Below, piece after piece: positions 1-7,341 of a DNA stretch of 64,000 bases (position 1 is its first letter; each line of letters opens with the position of its first letter). Origin of the DNA: Pseudomonas serbica. GTDB taxonomy: Bacteria > Pseudomonadota > Gammaproteobacteria > Pseudomonadales > Pseudomonadaceae. The stretch covers positions 124,001 to 188,000 of the forward strand of contig NZ_JAQIYM010000011.1 of assembly GCF_028823535.1 (NCBI RefSeq), read 5' to 3'. The position numbers and the translations under genes are program-made. The notes beneath the pieces are model-generated. The model saw nothing but the letters and a program-made list of their open reading frames with translations. It was not told where the DNA came from and made no database searches.

Positions 1-396
1 GGCAGGGTTCAAGGCTTCACTTGGAAAATAGTTGTAACCAGACAGTACCGCTTTAATGGCACTTACCAGCTCACTCAGGTCTTCCTGTTTGCAAACATAT
101 CCCGAGGCGCCGGATTGCATGCAGCGTATACCAAACAGGGTGGGACTTTGAGCGGTCAATACCAGGATTCTCAGAGGCGTACTCATGGCGTTGAAACGGG
201 CAAGTACTTCCAGACCATCCAGTTTGGGAATGCTGATATCGAGAATGACCAGGTCGGGCATGCATTCACGAACCATCTGCATGGCATCGACACCATTATC
301 GGTTTCACCGACGACTTTGTAGCCTTCGTGTTCAAGCAACATACGAACGGCAAGCCGGATGACTGGGTGATCGTCGACAATAAAAACGGAGTTCAT
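1..396 (-). CDS. LuxR/NarL-family response regulator, C-terminus cut by window edge
   Basis: The minus-strand frame opens with ATG at 396 and stays open to base 1, so only about 132 residues are visible. They form a response-regulator receiver domain: acidic pair VDDH near residue 8, phosphoacceptor in LVILDISIPKLDG, the conserved T in VLTAQ and K in VCKQE. The N-terminal pattern MNSVFIVDDHPVIRLAV is typical of BvgA/EvgA/RcsB-like regulators, which carry a C-terminal LuxR-type helix-turn-helix; that part would lie left of the window. A receiver-only regulator lies upstream on the same strand. A dyad at 487-500 about 90 bp upstream could be an autoregulatory site. Family is well supported; the signal and target genes are unknown. 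Confidence 0.85.
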   Translation of the reverse strand, partial: MNSVFIVDDHPVIRLAVRMLLEHEGYKVVGETDNGVDAMQMVRECMPDLVILDISIPKLDGLEVLARFNAMSTPLRILVLTAQSPTLFGIRCMQSGASGYVCKQEDLSELVSAIKAVLSGYNYFPSEALNPA

Positions 397-486
397 AATC
401 AAATCCCATGCGAGCTCAGATAAAGCGCGCACCTTAGCTCAGATAGTTGAGTGGACGTATGAACTGACGGGTCTGTCGTGGCAATA

Positions 487-500
487 TAGGAATGTTCCTA
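487..500. promoter_or_regulatory. RcsB/BvgA-like palindrome TAGGAATGTTCCTA
   Basis: The sequence TAGGAATGTTCCTA is a perfect 6-bp inverted repeat around a 2-bp centre. It resembles the RcsAB box (TAAGAATATTCCTA in enterics) and lies about 90 bp upstream of the LuxR-type regulator that starts at 396. Binding by that regulator is an inference from position and family. Confidence 0.4.
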
Positions 501-550
501 CGTGGGAAAAGGAATTGCCTTACGTGTCAATCGGTTTTTTTGGCGAAGTT

Positions 551-570
551 ACCACAATTAGTGTTGTGGT
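551..570. promoter_or_regulatory. Inverted repeat ACCACAA-N6-TTGTGGT
   Basis: A perfect 7-bp dyad sits between the stop of the receiver-only gene (613) and the start of the regulator at 396. There is no T-run next to it, so it is more likely a protein-binding site than a terminator. The role is unknown. Confidence 0.3.
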
Positions 571-612
571 TTAGTTATAAAACTCGAGGCGGGGATGTTT
601 GGACTGCAGACT

Positions 613-1029
613 TTACAAGTCATTGCAGGTTTGCGGAATCAATGTCAATAACTGTCTCAGTTCGCACTGGTTCAATGGTTTTATCAAGTAACCAAGTAAT
701 GGCAGTCCCTTGAGGATTGCCAGGTTTTCAAGTTCAATCAATTCAATGGATGTCAGGCTGCTTAAAAGTATTGCCTGCTTGATCATTCCCCGATGACTGG
801 CAATTTTTATCAGGTCAATCCCGGAAACTTCGGGCAGGCATTGGTCGCATAACAGAATATCGAAGGGCTGCTCGGCCTTGACCATGTGTTGCAATGCGCC
901 TGTGGCACAGTCCGAGGTGGTCAACTGAGTGAAGCCGTAACTCTCAAGCAGGCATTGGGTGGCCCTGAGCTGAAACGGATGGTCTTCCACCAGCATGATG
1001 CGCAGATTGTCATTGATCATATTGTTCAC
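613..1029 (-). CDS. Stand-alone receiver-domain response regulator
   Basis: The 138-residue product is a single receiver domain. It has acidic residues in MLVEDHPFQ, the phosphoacceptor Asp in ILLCDQCLPEVSG, and the lysine in LIKPLNQCEL. It ends directly after the receiver fold, with no DNA-binding or enzymatic output domain. The DHPFQL and FDxLLCD signatures resemble receivers of RocR/PvrR-type EAL regulators, so it may be a truncated or dedicated phosphate-transfer version of these. The first codon is GTG at 1029; ATG at 1020 is an alternative, and neither has a strong ribosome binding site. It lies upstream of, and on the same strand as, the LuxR-type regulator at 1-396, so both may belong to one phosphorelay locus that continues left of the window. 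Confidence 0.75.
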   Translation of the reverse strand: MNNMINDNLRIMLVEDHPFQLRATQCLLESYGFTQLTTSDCATGALQHMVKAEQPFDILLCDQCLPEVSGIDLIKIASHRGMIKQAILLSSLTSIELIELENLAILKGLPLLGYLIKPLNQCELRQLLTLIPQTCNDL

Positions 1030-1198
1030 GCTTCTTCTTTCGGAACCGATAGGCGTGATTGTTTCCCGGCAGGACCGGGCATGCGATCAGTGCACTCGAC
1101 ATGTTCTGTAGGCAAATTCAGCATTGGTTGAATGTTTTTGGATTTTCAGGACTGATCGGCCATTACCAAGGGGGTAATGGCTGATCAACCGTTCATCG

Positions 1199-2527
1199 TC
1201 AGTGGCTGGATCGACCGGTCATTTCCAGGGCCATGTGACTGGCGTAGCTGTCAGTCATGCCGGCGATGAAATCGATCATGCGCAGGAACGAGTGGTGCAA
1301 AGGGCCATTCGGATCGGGTGCATTGTTGCCCAGCAGGTCGAGAACCCGTCGGCTCTTGAAGGACGGCGTTCGACCGTTGTGTTGCTCCAGTGCGGCACCG
1401 CAGAAAGCGTTGAGCAGGATTTCCAGGGTGGTATAGGCGCCGATCTCATGCAGGGTCTTGCGCTTGTCCTGGAAGATCTTCTGTCGCGCCATGTCCTTGG
1501 CATTGAGCACGCAGCGTTTGGCCGGGCCGTGCATGTGTTCCACCAGGTCGCCAGCCAGGGTGCCGGCCAACAGCGCGTCCTGTTGCTCGACAAAGGCGCG
1601 GGCTGCGGCATTGGTCAGGTGCTCGATGGCCTTGCCTCGCAGGATCGCCAGTTTGCGCCGGCGTGAATCCTGCGGGCCGAGCAGGCGATAGGTTTGCGGT
1701 AGATCGTCGCCCACCAGATCCAGTAACAGCGACTCGACTTCGGCGTACTCCAGCAATTCCATTTCCAGGCCGTCTTCCAGATCGATCAACGCATAGCAGA
1801 TGTCATCGGCGGCCTCCATTAGGTACACCAGCGGATGGCGCGCCCAGCGCTGCTCCTCAAGCTGCGGCAGGCCAAGCTTAAGCGCGATCTGCTCCAGCAG
1901 CGGCAGCTCGGTCTGGTAGCAACCGAACTTGTGTTTCTTGTACCCCAGCGAGTCGGCGTGCCTGGCGGTCCATGGATACTTCAGGTAAGTGCCCAAGGTG
2001 GCATAGGTCAGCCGGGTGCCGCCGTCGAACTGGTGGTATTCAAGCTGGGTCAGTACCCGAAAGCCCTGGGCGTTACCTTCGAAGTTGAGGAAGTCATTGC
2101 GTTGCGCATCATTCATCGCGTCCAGCCAGCCTCGTCCGGCAGCTTGCTGGAACCAGTGCCGGATCGCGTCTTCGCCGGAATGGCCGAAAGGCGGATTGCC
2201 AATGTCATGGGCCAGGCAGGCCGATTGCACCACCATTCCCAGATCACTGGGTTCACACCAGTCGGGCAGGGCGCTGCGGATGGTTTCGCCGACGCGCATG
2301 CCCAGCGAGCGGCCGACGCAACTGACTTCCAGCGAATGGGTCAGGCGCGTGTGGATATGGTCGTTGCTGTGCACAGGATGAACTTGAGTCTTGCGTCCGA
2401 GACGGCGGAACGCCCCCGAGAAAATGATTCGGTCATGGTCTTTGTGAAAAGGACTGCGGCCCAGTTCTTCCGGGCTGTGCAAGGGCTTTCCGAGGCGTTC
2501 GCGGGTAAGCAGGGTAGGCCAATCCAA
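1199..2527 (-). CDS. dgt: Deoxyguanosinetriphosphate triphosphohydrolase-like protein
   Basis: The 442-residue HD-domain protein belongs to the dGTPase family, which hydrolyses dNTPs to deoxynucleosides and triphosphate. Visible family signatures are FSGAFRRLGRKTQVHP near the N-terminus, HTRLTHSLEV, and the metal-binding HD pair in ACLAHDIGNPPFGHSGE; EGNAQGFRVLTQLE follows. The length fits the dGTPase-like group of Pseudomonas rather than the longer E. coli Dgt. The start codon is TTG at 2527, with GGAG about 10 bp upstream; no in-frame ATG lies near it, and the protein begins exactly as expected for the family. It stands between the receiver gene and the EAL gene with separate spacing, so it is probably its own unit. 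The substrate range cannot be read from sequence. Confidence 0.93.
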   Translation of the reverse strand: MDWPTLLTRERLGKPLHSPEELGRSPFHKDHDRIIFSGAFRRLGRKTQVHPVHSNDHIHTRLTHSLEVSCVGRSLGMRVGETIRSALPDWCEPSDLGMVVQSACLAHDIGNPPFGHSGEDAIRHWFQQAAGRGWLDAMNDAQRNDFLNFEGNAQGFRVLTQLEYHQFDGGTRLTYATLGTYLKYPWTARHADSLGYKKHKFGCYQTELPLLEQIALKLGLPQLEEQRWARHPLVYLMEAADDICYALIDLEDGLEMELLEYAEVESLLLDLVGDDLPQTYRLLGPQDSRRRKLAILRGKAIEHLTNAAARAFVEQQDALLAGTLAGDLVEHMHGPAKRCVLNAKDMARQKIFQDKRKTLHEIGAYTTLEILLNAFCGAALEQHNGRTPSFKSRRVLDLLGNNAPDPNGPLHHSFLRMIDFIAGMTDSYASHMALEMTGRSSH

Positions 2528-2595
2528 GGCTGGGTCGCTCCGTCAGGTGACTGATTGACTAGCTTCCCGGTTCGCAACGGTACCTGCAAGTGTCA

Positions 2596-3759
2596 CTACA
2601 GGCCCACCGCATCGATATCGATGAGCAGCAGGCGTTCGCCGTTGTCGAAAAATTGCCCGGCGGTGAGGCAGTACTGATTGCTGGTGGCGTCGCGATAGGT
2701 ATTGGAAAGGGTCAACAGGGGCTCATCCCAGCCTTGCGCCAGCAGGTGATAGAAATACGGACGCCAGGACCAGTTATGGCCCAGGTAGCGGTTGTCTGCG
2801 ACCCAGCCGTTGTTGCGCCATTCCATGTTGGGCGTCAGCTGCGTGCCGTGACGGTCGCATTGATAGAAACGCAGCAGCCAGGGAAAGGCGTCCAGTTGTG
2901 GCAGGGCGCTCAAGGGGGCGCAAGTCTGCGCCCAGGCCTGCAGGATCGCCATCAGCTCGCCCAGTTGCTGGCGCATGATCATCAGGCGACCGCGCTCGGC
3001 CAGTTTTTGCTGCACATAGCGCTGACGCAGGTGCGCAAAGCGCTCGACAAAGGCGTCAGCGGCAAAAAAATCCACCTGTGCCCCGGCAAACAGGAACCCC
3101 TGGACGTAACGGGAGCCGCACTCCAGGGCGAAATTCAGTTGTGCTTCGGTTTCCACGCCTTCGGCAATGATCCAGCAACCGGTTTTTTCCGCCATTTGTG
3201 CCAGGGCCTTGACCACGTCGCTACTGGGCCCGCCCAGCGCCGCCGCCTGGAACAGGCGCATATCGAGTTTGAGGATGTCCGGTTGCAACGCCAGTACCCG
3301 ATCGAGCTGAGAGTAGCCGGCGCCGAAATCATCGATGGCGATTCGTGCGCCGGCTTGCCGGTAACGCGCCACCACTTGTGCCAAGCGCTGGATGTCACCG
3401 CCCAGTTCAGTAATTTCGAAAACGATTCGCTGCGGGTCTATACCATGCTTTTGCAGCTGGCCCAGGCTCGGCAACGGTTGGTCCGGACGCAGGCGGCTGA
3501 TCCACCGTGGGGAAATATTCAGGCTGAGAAACCAGTCGCCAGGCACCTCATGCAAACGGCTCAACGCGTTATCGCGCAGCTGACGGTCCAGGCGACGCAA
3601 CGCAACGGCGTTTGTTCGGGGATCGGCGAACAGCGGTCCCACTGAAGCCAGTTGGCCGTCGGCTTGGCGCAGTCGGCCCAGGGCTTCCACACCGGCGATA
3701 CGGCCGGTGGCGGTATCGATGAACGGCTGAAAGCAGGCGAGCGGTTGCCCGTCGATCAC
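2596..3759 (-). CDS. EAL-domain cyclic di-GMP phosphodiesterase with C-terminal sensory domain
   Basis: The product is a cytoplasmic EAL phosphodiesterase expected to cleave c-di-GMP to pGpG. Catalytic motifs are all present: EAL in GVEALGR, the Asn in LNISPRW, Glu in FEITE, DD in AIDDFGAGYS, Lys in LKLDM, Glu in AEGVE and Gln in YVQGF, so it should be active. About 130 further residues form a PAS/Cache-like domain resembling the YkuI C-terminal domain (WRPYFYHLL, LSNTYRDATS, CLTAGQFFDNGERLLL). No membrane segment is seen. I chose GTG at 3759 as start because AGGAGG lies 4 bp upstream and the domain begins there; a 15-codon extension to 3804 is open but lacks a good ribosome binding site. The gene appears monocistronic. 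Confidence 0.9.
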   Translation of the reverse strand: MIDGQPLACFQPFIDTATGRIAGVEALGRLRQADGQLASVGPLFADPRTNAVALRRLDRQLRDNALSRLHEVPGDWFLSLNISPRWISRLRPDQPLPSLGQLQKHGIDPQRIVFEITELGGDIQRLAQVVARYRQAGARIAIDDFGAGYSQLDRVLALQPDILKLDMRLFQAAALGGPSSDVVKALAQMAEKTGCWIIAEGVETEAQLNFALECGSRYVQGFLFAGAQVDFFAADAFVERFAHLRQRYVQQKLAERGRLMIMRQQLGELMAILQAWAQTCAPLSALPQLDAFPWLLRFYQCDRHGTQLTPNMEWRNNGWVADNRYLGHNWSWRPYFYHLLAQGWDEPLLTLSNTYRDATSNQYCLTAGQFFDNGERLLLIDIDAVGL

Positions 3760-3888
3760 AAGGCCTCCTTGGATGGTTCTTGTTATTGGATAAAGCCTGG
3801 TCACCGGGTAGGCACGCAGGATTGACCCCCTCGATGAGGAGGTTCAATCCTGTGGGTATTGCAAGAATGTAGCCAGAAACTGACAGGG

Positions 3889-4233
3889 TCAGTGTTTACG
3901 TGTAGAGCCTTGCATGACCAGCTTGACCAGAGGCCCCAGGGTGGTGCCCAGTCGGATCAGGCGGGTCAGGCTGCCCAGGCCCGTGCCGCTGCGGGTGCCC
4001 TTGCCGGTCAGGAAGCCCAGCAGGGTGACGGCCGCCACGCCCCACAGCGGTGCATGCTTGATGCCGAGCCCGTCGTGCAGGTTCTGGCTCATGCCGCGCA
4101 GCCGATGCAGGGGTTGCAGCAATTGCCCGGATTCGTGACGGATTTCCTGGCGATGCATTTCCATGCGCAGGCGGATCAGTGCCTTGCGCATTTCCGTGCG
4201 CGAGCTGTTTCGAGGCAGTTCAGGCAGGTTCAT
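3889..4233 (-). CDS. Small membrane-associated protein, third gene of a yqjDEK-like operon
   Basis: The 114-residue protein has a charged, probably helical N-terminal half (RTEMRKALIRLRMEMHRQEIR) and one hydrophobic segment (PLWGVAAVTLLGFLTG), followed by a basic tail. No catalytic motif is recognisable. Its ATG overlaps the stop of the preceding YqjE-like gene by 4 bp, so the two are translationally coupled. Position corresponds to yqjK in the enteric yqjD-yqjE-yqjK operon, but sequence similarity to YqjK cannot be confirmed by eye. The role is unknown; membrane association is inferred from the single hydrophobic stretch and from its partners. Confidence 0.75.
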   Translation of the reverse strand: MNLPELPRNSSRTEMRKALIRLRMEMHRQEIRHESGQLLQPLHRLRGMSQNLHDGLGIKHAPLWGVAAVTLLGFLTGKGTRSGTGLGSLTRLIRLGTTLGPLVKLVMQGSTRKH

Positions 4234-4619
4234 GGCAACAGGCGCTCCCGATCATTGGCCAGTTCTTCCAGGGTGCCATGGAAGGGCGAGGACTCATCGA
4301 AGATGGCCGCTCTCAGACGGATCCCGCAGAACACGCAGGCAAGGGTGTAGAACACGCAGAGCGAGATGATGGCGGGCAGGCGATAGGTGTCCCAAAACAG
4401 GATCAACACCAGTGTCGACAGCCCTACCAACAGCAATAACGCGAACACCAGCGCCAGGCCTGCAAACAGCAACAGGCTTACAGTACGGGCTTTTTGCTCC
4501 TGCAATTCGATGCCGAACAGTTCGACGTGACTGTGCAATAACCCAAGGACAGCGGCGCCCAGGCGTCGCGATGAGGAACTTGCGCCCGTCTCGGACGCGC
4601 CGATTTCATCGATCGCCAT
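4230..4619 (-). CDS. Phage holin family / YqjE-like inner-membrane protein
   Basis: The 129-residue product begins MAIDEIGASETG and has an amphipathic region (LGAAVLGLLHSHVELFGIEL) followed by two membrane segments, roughly residues 45-70 and 78-98. The HVELFGIELQEQ motif followed by two helices is characteristic of the YqjE / putative phage-holin superfamily III (DUF1469). It is not part of a prophage. The ATG lies 2 bp after the stop of the DUF883 gene upstream and the stop overlaps the next gene by 4 bp, so the three form a tight operon. In enterics the YqjD partner associates with ribosomes at the membrane in stationary phase; any such role here is inference. Confidence 0.85.
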   Translation of the reverse strand: MAIDEIGASETGASSSSRRLGAAVLGLLHSHVELFGIELQEQKARTVSLLLFAGLALVFALLLLVGLSTLVLILFWDTYRLPAIISLCVFYTLACVFCGIRLRAAIFDESSPFHGTLEELANDRERLLP

Positions 4620-4621
4620 GA

Positions 4622-4936
4622 TCAGCGCCGGGTTGCCAGCAGGCCAATCAGGAAACCCACACCCGCGGCAATACCGACCGATTGCCATGGATTGGCCTGG
4701 ACATAGTCCTCGGTGGCGGTGACGGCAGCCTTGCCGCGCTCGCGCAGGGATTCTTCGGTCAGTTTCAGGGTTTCCCGTGCACGCAGCAGACTGTCGTGGA
4801 TCTGGTCGCGCAATTCATCGGCCTGGTCACCCGCCAGGGAGGCGGTGTGTTCCAGCAACCGTTCGGTATCGCTGACCAGTGTCTGAAAATCGCTCATCAG
4901 GATTTCTTGAGCAGTCTTTGCCTTGATGCTGGCCAT
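4622..4936 (-). CDS. DUF883 family (YqjD/ElaB-like) membrane-anchored protein
   Basis: The product of 104 residues has a long helical N-terminal region (FQTLVSDTERLLEHTASL, LRDQIHDSLLRARETL), the family motif DYVQANPWQSVGIAAGVGFLIG and a C-terminal membrane anchor ending in LLATRR. This is the layout of DUF883/ElaB/YqjD proteins. The ATG at 4936 was chosen because GGAG lies 7 bp upstream; longer in-frame extensions lack this. In E. coli YqjD and ElaB are RpoS-dependent inner-membrane proteins that bind ribosomes; the same may hold here. First gene of the three-gene operon that runs to 3889. Confidence 0.9.
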   Translation of the reverse strand: MASIKAKTAQEILMSDFQTLVSDTERLLEHTASLAGDQADELRDQIHDSLLRARETLKLTEESLRERGKAAVTATEDYVQANPWQSVGIAAGVGFLIGLLATRR

Positions 4937-5263
4937 GGGTGATCTCCATAAGTGGCGTCTGAATCGTTCGAGTATGAGCCTTGTACGAAGGTTCAGTACA
5001 AATGACTGGTACAACTTTTGCTGTGTCGTGGTGCGTCGGTTCACACCGTTGCGCTGTTGCTGGGCAAGATTCCAGTAAAACCTTAACTCAAACAATCAAA
5101 ACCCGCGCAAATGTCCCGGTCGTGAATGGCCTTGATGAACCCTGTGCTTCAAAACGGTTCATCGGAAGAGACCTGTTCATTTCGACAAGGTCTCAACTTG
5201 GTGCATGGATGGCCCGCGCGAACTGCTTTGGTGCTTTTTTCAGCCTTAAGGTCTGCCAAATCC
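4937..5263. other. Divergent intergenic region between DUF883 operon and amtB
   Basis: No convincing gene lies here. It holds an inverted repeat TTGTAC-N9-GTACAA at 4981-5001 and a second GTACAA at 5009-5014, which could be operator elements. A candidate sigma-54 element is listed separately. The open frame that extends amtB upstream to 5126 has no ribosome binding site and adds residues unlike any transporter. Confidence 0.5.
5007..5022 (+). promoter_or_regulatory. Candidate sigma-54 promoter for amtB
   Basis: TGGTAC-N5-TTGCT has the required GG/GC elements 10 bp apart and differs from the TGGCAC-N5-TTGCW consensus at one base. It lies about 240 bp upstream of the ammonium transporter, whose family is commonly nitrogen-regulated. 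No good NtrC dyad was found close upstream, so the call is tentative. Confidence 0.35.
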
Positions 5264-6472
5264 ATGGAAAATCTGCAAAGCGCTGTGGACACGCTGGTCC
5301 ATAGCTCCAACACATTGTTCATCCTCATCGGTGCGGTCATGGTGCTCGCCATGCACGCCGGCTTCGCCTTTCTGGAAGTCGGGACGGTCCGGCAAAAAAA
5401 CCAGGTAAACGCCCTGTCGAAGATTCTCAGCGACTTTGCCGTTTCGACCCTTGCCTACTTCTTTATAGGCTATTGGATTTCCTACGGGGTCACTTTTATG
5501 CAACCGGCGGCCGTGATCAATGCCGATCACGGCTATGGCCTGGTGAAGTTTTTCTTCCTGCTGACCTTTGCCGCGGCGATCCCGGCGATCATTTCCGGTG
5601 GCATCGCCGAGCGTGCCCGGTTTATTCCGCAATTGTGCGCGACTGCGATGATCGTGGCGTTCATCTACCCCTTCTTCGAAGGCATGATCTGGAACGGCAA
5701 CTTCGGATTGCAGGCCTGGCTGCTTGAGCGTTTTGGCGCCAGCTTCCATGATTTCGCCGGTTCCGTGGTGGTCCATGCCATGGGCGGTTGGCTGGCGCTG
5801 GCAGCGGTGCTGTTGCTTGGGCCACGCAACGGGCGTTATCGCGAAGGGCGGCTGGTGGCGTTCGCACCGTCGAGCATCCCGTTCCTGGCGTTGGGCTCGT
5901 GGATCCTCATTGTCGGCTGGTTCGGCTTCAACGTGATGAGTGCGCAGACCCTGCAGGGTGTCAGCGGGCTGGTTGCGGTGAACTCGCTCATGGCCATGGT
6001 CGGCGGCACGATGGCGGCGCTGATCGTCGGGCGCAATGACCCGGGCTTTCTGCACAATGGGCCGCTGGCGGGCCTGGTGGCGATCTGTGCCGGTTCCGAC
6101 CTGATGCATCCAGTGGGAGCCCTGGTCACCGGTGCCATCGCCGGGGCGCTGTTTGTCTGGTGTTTTACGGCCGCGCAAGGCAAGTGGCACATCGATGACG
6201 TGTTGGGTGTCTGGCCGCTGCATGGTCTGTGTGGCGCCTGGGGCGGCATCGCCTGCGGTATCTTTGGCCAGACGGCCATGGGTGGGCTGGGTGGTGTGAG
6301 CATTGTCAGCCAGTTGATCGGCACGGCGCTGGGTGTGGTGGTGGCGCTGGCCGGTGGCTTCGCGGTGTATGGCGTGATCAAGGCGTTGCATGGCCTGCGC
6401 CTGAGTCAGGAAGAAGAGTATTACGGCGCGGATTTGTCGGTGCACAAGATCGGCGCCGTCAGCCAGGATTAG
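5264..6472 (+). CDS. amtB: Ammonium transporter (Amt family)
   Basis: The 402-residue polytopic protein belongs to the Amt/MEP/Rh family, which conducts NH3/NH4+ across the inner membrane as a trimer. Family signatures are MVLAMHAGFAFLEVGTVRQKN, the pore histidine in DFAGSVVVHAMGGW and the second histidine in VWPLHGLCGAWGG. The ATG at 5264 (MENLQSAVDTL) was chosen because the extended frame to 5126 lacks transporter character; AAGG lies about 11 bp upstream. No cleavable signal peptide is obvious. No glnK precedes it, so this is probably an additional Amt copy rather than the glnK-amtB locus. A sigma-54-like element lies upstream. Confidence 0.93.
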   Translation: MENLQSAVDTLVHSSNTLFILIGAVMVLAMHAGFAFLEVGTVRQKNQVNALSKILSDFAVSTLAYFFIGYWISYGVTFMQPAAVINADHGYGLVKFFFLLTFAAAIPAIISGGIAERARFIPQLCATAMIVAFIYPFFEGMIWNGNFGLQAWLLERFGASFHDFAGSVVVHAMGGWLALAAVLLLGPRNGRYREGRLVAFAPSSIPFLALGSWILIVGWFGFNVMSAQTLQGVSGLVAVNSLMAMVGGTMAALIVGRNDPGFLHNGPLAGLVAICAGSDLMHPVGALVTGAIAGALFVWCFTAAQGKWHIDDVLGVWPLHGLCGAWGGIACGIFGQTAMGGLGGVSIVSQLIGTALGVVVALAGGFAVYGVIKALHGLRLSQEEEYYGADLSVHKIGAVSQD

Positions 6473-6545
6473 CCGTGGGCTCATTGGCTCGACGCCATTT
6501 CGGGGCAGGCCTAGAATAAGCACTCAATTTTTTGGTAGAGCGCTC

Positions 6546-6782
6546 ATGCTTCCTGAATGTCAGCTGTTCGGCACTCTTGGGTGCCATCTCTGTGAAGTGG
6601 CCGAAGCCATGTTGATGGAGTTTGTCGAGCGAGGCCTGCTGGTGGAGCTGGTGGACATCGCCGACGACGAATCATGGTTCTCAGCCTACAGCCTGCGGAT
6701 TCCGGTGCTGCGTCGGGTCGACACCGGCGCGGAACTGGGCTGGCCTTTCAGTGCCGACGAAGTGGTTGCCTTCCTGCGTTAA
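6546..6782 (+). CDS. Glutaredoxin family protein (DUF836)
   Basis: The 78-residue product has a thioredoxin-like fold signature with a CxxC redox site in GTLGCHLCEVAEAM and the cis-proline region RIPVLRRVD. This matches the short DUF836/YruB-like glutaredoxin family. It starts 73 bp after amtB and ends before the LexA-controlled gene. A cytoplasmic thiol-redox role is expected from the family; the partner is unknown. Confidence 0.88.
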   Translation: MLPECQLFGTLGCHLCEVAEAMLMEFVERGLLVELVDIADDESWFSAYSLRIPVLRRVDTGAELGWPFSADEVVAFLR

Positions 6783-6860
6783 ACGGTTTTGTGGGTGGAC
6801 AGGTTCCGCCCGTCGAACTTTAGAAGCGATCCCCTTGGCTTAACCGACGCGATTCGGATA

Positions 6861-6876
6861 CTGTATGCGTATACAG
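6861..6876. promoter_or_regulatory. LexA (SOS) box CTGTATGCGTATACAG
   Basis: CTGTATGCGTATACAG is a palindrome except for its central base pairs and matches the gammaproteobacterial LexA consensus CTGT-N8-ACAG, including the AT-rich flanks (TATG/TATA). It lies 77 bp upstream of the GTG at 6953, as expected for a promoter operator. LexA binding is inferred from the motif. Confidence 0.75.
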
Positions 6877-6952
6877 TTATCCGGATTACTGCCTTGCTGT
6901 CGCCGATTCCAGGCATTGAGCGAGGCCGACCCGGGCGTGAGAGGGATGAGTC

Positions 6953-7270
6953 GTGGTCAATGTCGAACAATTGAAAAGCAGCGTTAACCGCATGTCGGTG
7001 GAGGTGATACGCGAAGCCGTCGCCGAACTGCGTCTGGACGGCTTGGTGACGGAGGGGAAAACGCCCTTCAACAAGCTGCATTTCAACACCTGTTTTGCCG
7101 AAATCGAAGCCTTGTTCCAGCGAGCGGGCTATCACCGGCAGCTGGATGTCGTGGGTTATCAGGGGTTGTTGTACGCACTTTATGACCCGGGTCGCTGGGA
7201 GGCGGTCGATGTGCTGCGCTGGCTCAAGGAGTACACCGAGGCGGCTGGCCGCGCGCAGATACCGGCGTGA
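6953..7270 (+). CDS. Unknown small protein, probably SOS-regulated
   Basis: The 105-residue product has no domain I recognise. It is mostly helical, with the stretches LKSSVNRMSVEVIREAVAEL and VLRWLKEYTEAAGRAQ, no signal peptide and no membrane segment, so it is likely cytoplasmic. The chosen start is GTG at 6953, preceded by GAGAGGG about 7 bp upstream. A LexA box lies 77 bp upstream and nothing else occupies the interval, so induction after DNA damage is the best clue to its role. Small LexA-controlled proteins of unknown function are known in Pseudomonas; whether this is an orthologue of one cannot be decided here. Confidence 0.8.
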   Translation: MVNVEQLKSSVNRMSVEVIREAVAELRLDGLVTEGKTPFNKLHFNTCFAEIEALFQRAGYHRQLDVVGYQGLLYALYDPGRWEAVDVLRWLKEYTEAAGRAQIPA

Positions 7271-7341
7271 GGATTCTGCGCTAGGTTCGTTGGCGCCGCT
7301 GTTGGATAATGCCGCTCTGCATTCCAGGTAAGAGCTTTTGT

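Noticed and set aside
4230..4619. Phage holin-like gene as sign of a prophage
   Set aside because: The protein fits the YqjE family in a yqjDEK-like chromosomal operon, and no other phage gene is present.
5246..6523. Minus-strand reading frame of 425 codons opposite amtB
   Set aside because: The translation is rich in Arg, His and Gln with no domain; the plus strand encodes a complete ammonium transporter.
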